Source of the DNA: Hassallia byssoidea VB512170
Lineage (GTDB): Bacteria; Cyanobacteriota; Cyanobacteriia; Cyanobacteriales; Nostocaceae
DNA: 43,829 bases
Assembly: GCF_000817785.2 (NCBI RefSeq)
Contig: NZ_JTCM02000054.1
Span: 1-43,829 of the forward strand
Reading direction: 5' to 3'
The notes below the pieces were generated by a model. That model saw only the letters and a program-made list of their open reading frames with translations. It made no database searches and was not told where the DNA came from. Made by a program: the position numbers and the translations under genes. The number at the start of each line of letters is the position of its first letter. The stretch's first letter is position 1. Of the stretch, positions 42,846 to 43,829 are shown piece by piece.

Positions 42846-42912
42846 AGGGGGAATGGGGAATGGGGAATGGGGAATGGGGAATGGGTAATGGGTAATGGGG
42901 GAATGGGGATTT
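42846..42912. repeat. GGGGAAT tandem repeats
   Basis: About eight GGGGAAT or GGGTAAT units lie between ycf51 and the O-antigen ligase-like gene. They are of the heptad short tandem repeat type. Confidence 0.85.
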
Positions 42913-42940
42913 TCTTCAGGGGAAAGGTGAAGAAGTAATT

Positions 42941-43829
<889 letters not shown>

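Overview
The window is chromosomal DNA from a cyanobacterium, most likely a filamentous Nostocales-type strain. The evidence is dense HIP1 octamers (GCGATCGC), heptanucleotide short tandem repeats such as the TGAGTTA type, a valyl-tRNA synthetase with the cyanobacteria-specific membrane domain (CAAD), Ycf51, a WGxxGxxG-CTERM protein and many small dispersed repeats. No tRNA, rRNA, CRISPR array or transposase gene was seen. The right end (43760-43829) is a pure C homopolymer and looks like an assembly artefact.

Layout. 1-4957: a repeat-truncated GxxExxY gene, valS and three small conserved or hypothetical proteins. 5214-8187: a secreted Gly-Thr repeat protein, a NagB-type glucosamine-6-phosphate deaminase and a divergent HAD phosphatase. 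8533-16644: a defence-island-like block. It has a 1008-residue Eco57I-type adenine methyltransferase and a 1123-residue phospholipase D-nuclease/SNF2 helicase, separated by small cassettes: a Uma2 nuclease gene and a PIN toxin gene, each cut by one ochre codon, an intact antitoxin-like gene and a four-helix-bundle gene. AT-rich heptad repeats lie at the cassette joints. 16723-25829: a ROK sugar kinase, a Mut7-C RNase-like protein, an unknown protein, a sucrase/ferredoxin-like Fe-S protein, an ABC exporter, HisG, an OmpR-type response regulator, a 21-bp repeat array and an intact PIN toxin-antitoxin pair. 25959-28822: an acyltransferase and an arsenic cluster arsR - aquaglyceroporin - arsC. 29046-33752: a very long secreted TPR-CHAT protein. 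33769-37163: small orphan reading frames, a duplicated gene end, and a translationally coupled aminotransferase/alcohol dehydrogenase pair. 37272-43829: an MscS channel, a TerB-like protein, a GMC oxidoreductase, Ycf51 and the C-terminal part of an O-antigen ligase-like protein.

Two themes stand out. First, the methyltransferase and PLD-helicase look like the two halves of a restriction-like system: one modifies DNA, the other translocates and cuts. The small genes between them are decaying while both large frames remain open. Second, very small repeats are reshaping genes. A 26-bp element sits inside what would otherwise be a perfect HIP1 octamer in the aquaporin gene and shifts its frame. 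A CGCAGAG-type repeat encodes 14 in-frame residues of the ROK kinase and the N-terminus of the GxxExxY protein. Palindromic elements of about 40 bp are nested inside that repeat. A GGGACTGG-type repeat encodes a linker in valyl-tRNA synthetase. All functional assignments are from reading the sequence; no database search was run.
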